Shown here piece by piece: positions 24,252 to 28,007 of a DNA stretch of 28,007 nucleotides (its first letter is position 1; every line of letters starts with the position of its first letter). Location: positions 1 through 28,007 of the forward strand of contig JANBTH010000190.1 in assembly GCA_027578815.1 (NCBI GenBank). The letters run 5' to 3'. A program made the translations under genes and the position numbers. The notes beneath the pieces were generated by a model. That model saw nothing but the letters and a program-made list of their open reading frames with translations, ran no database searches and was not told where the DNA came from. Source of the DNA: Coemansia sp. RSA 1804. Taxonomy: Eukaryota; Kickxellomycota; Kickxellomycetes; Kickxellales; Kickxellaceae.

Positions 24252-24546
24252 CGGGAAAAGGACTGACAGAGAAGAAAAGAAAACCAGCACGCGTGCGCCA
24301 CACTTTTTTGTAAACCATCCTTATTACTTGTGCTCATTTTCATTATAACCTTCTCTCTATCTGTCTTCTACTTTTTGTTTTCTCGCTCGGCTTTTACAAA
24401 AGTAAGGAAAAGAAGACAGGGGAGCCCTCCTCATCGTCCTCGGAAGCAGCAAGCAAGAAAAGAAAATAAGCACGCCAGCCTGGAACGACAAAACAAAACA
24501 ACCCACACAAGCGGGTGCGGGGGTTTCTTGACCAGCAGCAACAACA

Positions 24547-25788
24547 ATGAGTGCTCAGCCAAGCCCAATTACCTCGACATTCATAGCAACAGCCACCATC
24601 AACCACCCAGACACCACCACAGGCGGCCAGCTGCAGGAGACGGTGGATGTCAATATCGATGTTGGCGTTGACATTGGCGCTGATGCCGAGCTTGGGAGTG
24701 AGTTCGACCCCGGGAACGAAAACGCAGTGTCTCTGGTGGCTGTGCTCTGCGGACTGGTTCCGTGCATGCCAAACAGCATCAACAACATCCGGCTGGTTAA
24801 CCAGAGCTCAGACTCGGTGGATGAGAACAGCGACAAGGTGTTTGATCCATTCTACCACCCGTCGTCATCGTCGTCATCGGGACCGCCGCCCAAAAGCACA
24901 AGCAAGGATTACGACAGCGACAGCGAGGACAGCTTTGAGAACTCGCCGATGAATGCCGCTAACGATGACGGCGGCAAGGAACTGACAACGGATAAGAGCC
25001 ATTCACCCAACGTTGCGCGCAACGCTGCCATTGGCGCATCGGTGGGGCTTGTTGTGCTTGTGCTGTTCATTCTGTACGTTGTGCGCAGACGCAACAAGCG
25101 CCGGCGACGCCTGATGCTGGGAGAAGGCGACGACCTTAGCACTCACTCCAACGGATCGACTGCTGCGCTGCCTGTTGCGCACATGCCAGGAGGCGGAGGA
25201 TTTGCCAACCGCTTATCCGCACACAGACCCAGCGCCGACCACCCGACTTCTGCCGCCACTCTAAGTCCCTTTGCATCGCCACTGCCGCCAACAGCTGCTT
25301 CCAGAGCAAGCGCTGGCCCGGAGATGGTGCAGCTGCCAATGCCGTCAAGAGCAAGATCTGCCGCCGATGTCGGCCGCCGCCGTCGCCGCCCTCCTCCACC
25401 TCCGCCGCCGCCGACGCTAGGCCGCAGCGAGAACCCGCATGCTGCTGCATCTGCTGCCGGTGCCGGCGATAACCGCACGCACTACGCCGACCAGTATCCG
25501 CCGCAACCGCCGCCCACGCTTGCCCGGCGCGCATCGCTGGCGCTGGATTCCGGTCGCCAGCGCGCTGCAACATTCAGCGAGATCTCGGGCGACGAGCTGC
25601 CGCCCTACATCGACCCAATCGAGGAGGCAATGACGTCGGCCGCCCACCGCCCCGACGAGGGCGAAGGCGGAGAAGGCGGTGGTGGGATCCGTGCTCCTAG
25701 TCACCACCACCACCATACTAACAACCACAACCGCGACCCGCAGCGGCCAAACCCTCCGCCCTACTACGCCATCGACCTGTCTAGATAG
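24547..25788 (+). CDS. Single-pass membrane protein with polyproline and PY (WW-binding) motifs
   Basis: A 413-residue protein of no family I recognise. Residues 1-158 are Thr/Ser/Asp-rich and low in cysteine, with an acidic Ser-rich stretch around 103-135. A hydrophobic helix at about 160-179 is followed by a strongly basic stop-transfer segment (about 180-188), so the N-terminal part should face outside or the lumen. The long tail is disordered: Arg279-281 directly precede eight prolines (282-289), an SH3-type arrangement. LPPY occurs at 351-354 and PPPY at 403-406 or 404-407, near the end; both fit the [LP]PxY motif bound by WW domains of Rsp5/Nedd4 ligases. A histidine run lies near 386-390. 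No N-terminal signal peptide is evident; the helix probably acts as a signal anchor. It could be a ligase adaptor, a cell-surface sensor or a cell-end scaffold. The coding start is the first Met in frame, with a TGA upstream at 24529-24531. Confidence 0.75.
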   Translation: MSAQPSPITSTFIATATINHPDTTTGGQLQETVDVNIDVGVDIGADAELGSEFDPGNENAVSLVAVLCGLVPCMPNSINNIRLVNQSSDSVDENSDKVFDPFYHPSSSSSSGPPPKSTSKDYDSDSEDSFENSPMNAANDDGGKELTTDKSHSPNVARNAAIGASVGLVVLVLFILYVVRRRNKRRRRLMLGEGDDLSTHSNGSTAALPVAHMPGGGGFANRLSAHRPSADHPTSAATLSPFASPLPPTAASRASAGPEMVQLPMPSRARSAADVGRRRRRPPPPPPPPTLGRSENPHAAASAAGAGDNRTHYADQYPPQPPPTLARRASLALDSGRQRAATFSEISGDELPPYIDPIEEAMTSAAHRPDEGEGGEGGGGIRAPSHHHHHTNNHNRDPQRPNPPPYYAIDLSR

Positions 25789-26193
25789 ATCCACGCATAA
25801 AAACAACGACGACAACGCATCTCTCCCACCCATTTACACTTGCACTCTCCCCCCTTTCCAGTTCTCACAGTAGTGTATCTTTTGTCTCCTCCTATTGTCC
25901 GCTTCATGTAAACTATATCTAAACCGCACTTTTGTCTGAACCACAAGTTCCACGGCCTGAGCCATTTCTCGTGTGATTGCACCCCATATCTTTCCGCCCC
26001 CATCCACATATAATAAGACAGCAAAATTGGGAAGCTGAAACGGGTGGGTGTGGGATAGTGGAAGCAAAGGAAGCGTGTGCCCCCCCCCTTGTACTTCCTC
26101 TTTTTCTCTCTCTTTCCCTCGTGGACAATTCTCTCCAGCAAGCGCATTCTGTGCTGTGTGCCAGCATCAATCACACGATACATAGCTTGCAGC
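25789..26193. other. Spacer with the upstream region of the Oca6-like gene
   Basis: About 400 bases with no gene. A TATA-like ATATAATAA lies at 26008-26016, about 180 bases before the ATG at 26194, followed by C- and CT-rich tracts. The open frame continues upstream of 26194 to a Met at 26077, but that stretch reads as untranslated leader. Confidence 0.5.
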
Positions 26194-27534
26194 ATGGCTG
26201 ATATCATAGACCCGCTGATCCCGCCATACCGCTTCGAGCGGGTGCAGTCGGGGCTCTACCGCGGCGGGTATCCAAAACCACGCAACCACCGGTTTCTCCG
26301 GCGCCAGCGGCTGCGCACAATAGTATCGCTGATCCCGGGCGACAACGACAACAGCCTGGCGAGGTTCTGCGAGGCAGAGCACATTGACCGCATAGTGATC
26401 GAGGTGGCATCGCCGAACGAGAACGTCACGGTGACCGAGGAAACGGTATCGCGGAGTCTGGAGCTAATAACGGATCCCACCCGCGCACCGCTGTATATCC
26501 ACTGCTTGGACGGCTCCAACGTCACCGGGGTCACCATCATGTGTCTGCGTAAGCTGCAGCTCTGGAGGGTTGCGTCGTACCAGAACGAGTACTTGCGCTT
26601 CGAGCAGAACGGCGAGATCGTGCCCGAGGAGAGCGAGTTCGTTGACGCCTACGCTGGTCGTGCGCTCTGCCTGCCCAACCCCTATGTCGGCTGGCTGTGG
26701 CCTGGCCGAGAGAAGTCCGGCGGCGAAGGCGATGGCGACGCTGGTCTGCCATTCAAGGACGGCACGCACCCCGTTGTGCCGTTTGTCGGTTTGCGTCCGA
26801 AGGCGCCGGTGATTTCGAGAGCAGTCTCGGGTCCTGCTGCGCTGGATGCTGGCGCCAGCGATGTTGGCCGTTCTGTGGAACATAGTAATCGCAGGCCGGG
26901 CCCTGTCCCAGACGTAGATCCGATTCGCATAGTCGCTGCCGGGTCGGATGTTGCTGGGGCTCACCCATCGGCAGCCGTTGTTGCTTCGGCTGCCGATGCC
27001 ACAGCCCTGAAGCCGTCTGCGCAGCCAGTCCATCTGCATACGTCGCACAGTGCAGGTGTTCTGTGCGGCGTCGGCACAGAGGTATATACAGAGCCAGAGC
27101 ATGAAGCGGTGCCAGAGCATGAGGCAGCGCCAGAGACAGGCGGCAGCGGTGCCAGTGGGAGCCCCAGGGTGCGCAGGCTCCTTGGTCCTATTCTGGCAGC
27201 ACTTGCGGCCAATCCGACTGCTCCGCTGGCATCGCTTGCCTCCCCACCGGTAGCAGCAACAGGGAACAATATAGATATACGCAGAACTGGTCCGGATGCC
27301 AACATCTGCGACACCAGCCGCGGCCCTGGTGCCAACTATACTGCTGCCTCTGCCTCCTCTGCTGCCCGCAGCGCGGCGGGGACTGGCGGTGTGCCTGCCA
27401 ACAACCGGCCCCCGCCACTTGCTATTGCCGCTGCCACTGCCGCCGGGCTGCACGGAACCAGCGGCACAGCCATCAAGGAGATTGCGCTTTCGCGGCTTGT
27501 GCAGGCGCTGGCGATCGAGGGGCTGGGCATGTAG
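26194..27534 (+). CDS. OCA6: Oca6-like protein tyrosine phosphatase-fold protein lacking the CX5R arginine
   Basis: A 446-residue protein. Residues 1-190 match the Siw14/Oca family (dual-specificity phosphatase fold), closest to Oca6: an RFERVQSGLYRGGYP start, a FLRRQRLRTIVSL segment, then the active-site loop HCLDGSNVTG. Cys104 is present, but the arginine expected six residues later is Val110, so classical phosphatase chemistry is unlikely. Yeast Oca6, as I recall it, also lacks a canonical loop. In yeast, Oca proteins form a complex linked to oxidant-induced arrest and inositol pyrophosphate signalling. After the domain comes a long Ala/Pro/Ser-rich disordered region containing a short EPEHEA-type repeat, and then a terminal amphipathic helix (last 20 residues) that looks conserved enough to be functional. 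I chose the Met at 26194 because family similarity begins within about 12 residues. An in-frame Met at 26077 would add a hydrophobic leader with no family support. Confidence 0.82.
   Translation: MADIIDPLIPPYRFERVQSGLYRGGYPKPRNHRFLRRQRLRTIVSLIPGDNDNSLARFCEAEHIDRIVIEVASPNENVTVTEETVSRSLELITDPTRAPLYIHCLDGSNVTGVTIMCLRKLQLWRVASYQNEYLRFEQNGEIVPEESEFVDAYAGRALCLPNPYVGWLWPGREKSGGEGDGDAGLPFKDGTHPVVPFVGLRPKAPVISRAVSGPAALDAGASDVGRSVEHSNRRPGPVPDVDPIRIVAAGSDVAGAHPSAAVVASAADATALKPSAQPVHLHTSHSAGVLCGVGTEVYTEPEHEAVPEHEAAPETGGSGASGSPRVRRLLGPILAALAANPTAPLASLASPPVAATGNNIDIRRTGPDANICDTSRGPGANYTAASASSAARSAAGTGGVPANNRPPPLAIAAATAAGLHGTSGTAIKEIALSRLVQALAIEGLGM
27094..27135 (+). repeat. 18-base in-frame tandem repeat (PEHEAV/PEHEAA)
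   Basis: Units at 27094-27111 and 27112-27129 plus a partial third copy, coding for PEHEAV and PEHEAA within the disordered tail of the Oca6-like protein. Likely slippage product. Confidence 0.65.
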
Positions 27535-27702
27535 CTCTCCATGTATTACCAACTGAATGTTCTGTATAGTGTCCTCTCGTCCATGTAATTAGTTTTAAAA
27601 CTGAAGTGTTGCTTATCGTTGTTATTGTGATTCTCTTTAGTTTCTACAAAGTACCAGGAATAAGCAAAAGAAAAAACTGCTGTTCAGCACCAGGATGCCA
27701 GA
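27535..27702. other. Short convergent 3' spacer
   Basis: The stops of the Oca6-like gene and of the minus-strand protease face each other about 170 bases apart. AT-rich; no clear signal. Confidence 0.5.
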
Positions 27703-28005
27703 TTAGAGGAGCGCGGCTGACGCAGACAGTGCAGCAGCAGCCAAGGCCAGAAGAGCGCGTGTCGAGAAGGAGGAGGCGCCAGAGTGGACGGTCGACTCGT
27801 CGTCGCCATCGCTAGCGCGCTGCGAGTCCTCCTGATCCAGACCATCGCCGTCCGAGGAGGACTCGACGCCAGTAGAGTTGGTGATGGAGATGGCGCTGGC
27901 ATCGAGGCTGGCCGATTTGGCAATCCACGGGATGTACGGCGCAATGCGCGTGTAGTAGCCCGAGCTGCCGGCCTGCGCACACAGCCCCGACGGATTCGAC
28001 GCCGA
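27703..28005 (-). CDS. C-terminus of a GPI-type trypsin-fold serine protease (5' part outside window)
   Basis: Reading the minus strand from 28005 down gives 100 codons open to the window edge, with TAA at 27705-27703. There is no start because the gene extends beyond the window. The first 28 or so residues carry the last S1-family landmarks: a Cys followed by SSGYYTRIAPYIPWI, equivalent to the GVYTRV-x-x-Y-x-x-W-I end of trypsins. The domain is followed by an Asp/Ser/Gly-rich linker (about 32-80) and a C-terminal Ala/Leu hydrophobic segment (about 83-100) that suits a GPI anchor signal. This would be a wall- or membrane-tethered protease, unlike the two soluble-looking relatives at 19217 and 20700. 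The catalytic residues lie outside the window, so activity cannot be judged. Composition is GC-rich, unlike the other two. Confidence 0.82.
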   Translation of the reverse strand, partial: SASNPSGLCAQAGSSGYYTRIAPYIPWIAKSASLDASAISITNSTGVESSSDGDGLDQEDSQRASDGDDESTVHSGASSFSTRALLALAAAALSASAALL

Positions 28006-28007
28006 CG

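Larger units (their letters stand above)
23226..24546. other. Divergent promoter region between PDX1-like and PY-motif membrane protein genes
   Basis: About 1.3 kb without a supportable gene. It contains a TGACGTAG CRE-like element (23711-23718), two CCAAT boxes (23779-23783 and 23834-23838) and a TATA-like ATATAAAA (24244-24251). Long pyrimidine- and A-rich tracts approach the ATG at 24547. Its two outer genes point away from each other. Confidence 0.55.

Noticed and set aside
24330..24546. An upstream exon encoding a signal-peptide-like MLIFIITFSLSVFYF followed by a GTAAGG donor at 24402
   Set aside because: No acceptor AG after the in-frame stop at 24529-24531 restores the frame of the gene at 24547. 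The hydrophobic stretch is probably a product of the T-rich leader.
26077..26193. Earlier Met for the Oca6-like protein
   Set aside because: The added 39 residues come from a pyrimidine-rich leader, and family similarity starts right after the Met at 26194.

Overview
The window is nuclear DNA from a fungus, most likely an early-diverging filamentous one. Compact intron-poor genes of up to 5.6 kb alternate with pyrimidine-rich, AT-leaning spacers. The gene set is fungal: a cytoplasmic dynein heavy chain, full-length fungal-type ABCC transporters, GPI-type secreted proteins, an Oca6-like protein and PDX1/SNZ-family relatives. The very GC-rich wobble positions, dynein, and IYGG-type trypsin-fold proteases would fit Kickxellomycotina (Coemansia and relatives). 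That placement is inference; no marker gene in the window proves it.

Layout on the + strand: 1-2640, the C-terminal 879 residues of cytoplasmic dynein 1 heavy chain, cut by the window edge; 3658-4389, a small secreted, probably GPI-anchored protein; 6191-11758 and 13465-18954, two tandem ABCC (Ybt1/Vmr1-like) transporters of 1855 and 1829 residues. On the - strand: 19217-20083, a trypsin-fold protein whose catalytic serine is alanine; 20700-21770, an intact trypsin-fold protease with a Pro/Ser-rich tail; 22371-23225, a PDX1/SNZ (pyridoxal 5'-phosphate synthase) relative in which both catalytic lysines are arginine. Back on the + strand: 24547-25788, a single-pass membrane protein whose tail carries a proline run and PY motifs; 26194-27534, an Oca6-like phosphatase-fold protein lacking the CX5R arginine. 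On the - strand at 27703-28005 lies the C-terminus of a third trypsin-fold protease with a GPI-type tail. It has no start inside the window and is easily missed.

Three of the ten genes look like catalytically dead relatives of known enzymes (protease, PDX1, phosphatase). The active and inactive proteases are neighbours on the same strand. The two transporters are a tandem duplication whose copies differ strongly in wobble composition yet keep identical blocks in the first nucleotide-binding domain. Both also keep an acidic dileucine motif inside an otherwise unalignable linker, which suggests AP-3-type sorting to the vacuole. I see no operon-like arrangement, mobile element, tRNA, rRNA or CRISPR array. 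The interest lies in the paralogue pair and in the cluster of degenerate enzymes.
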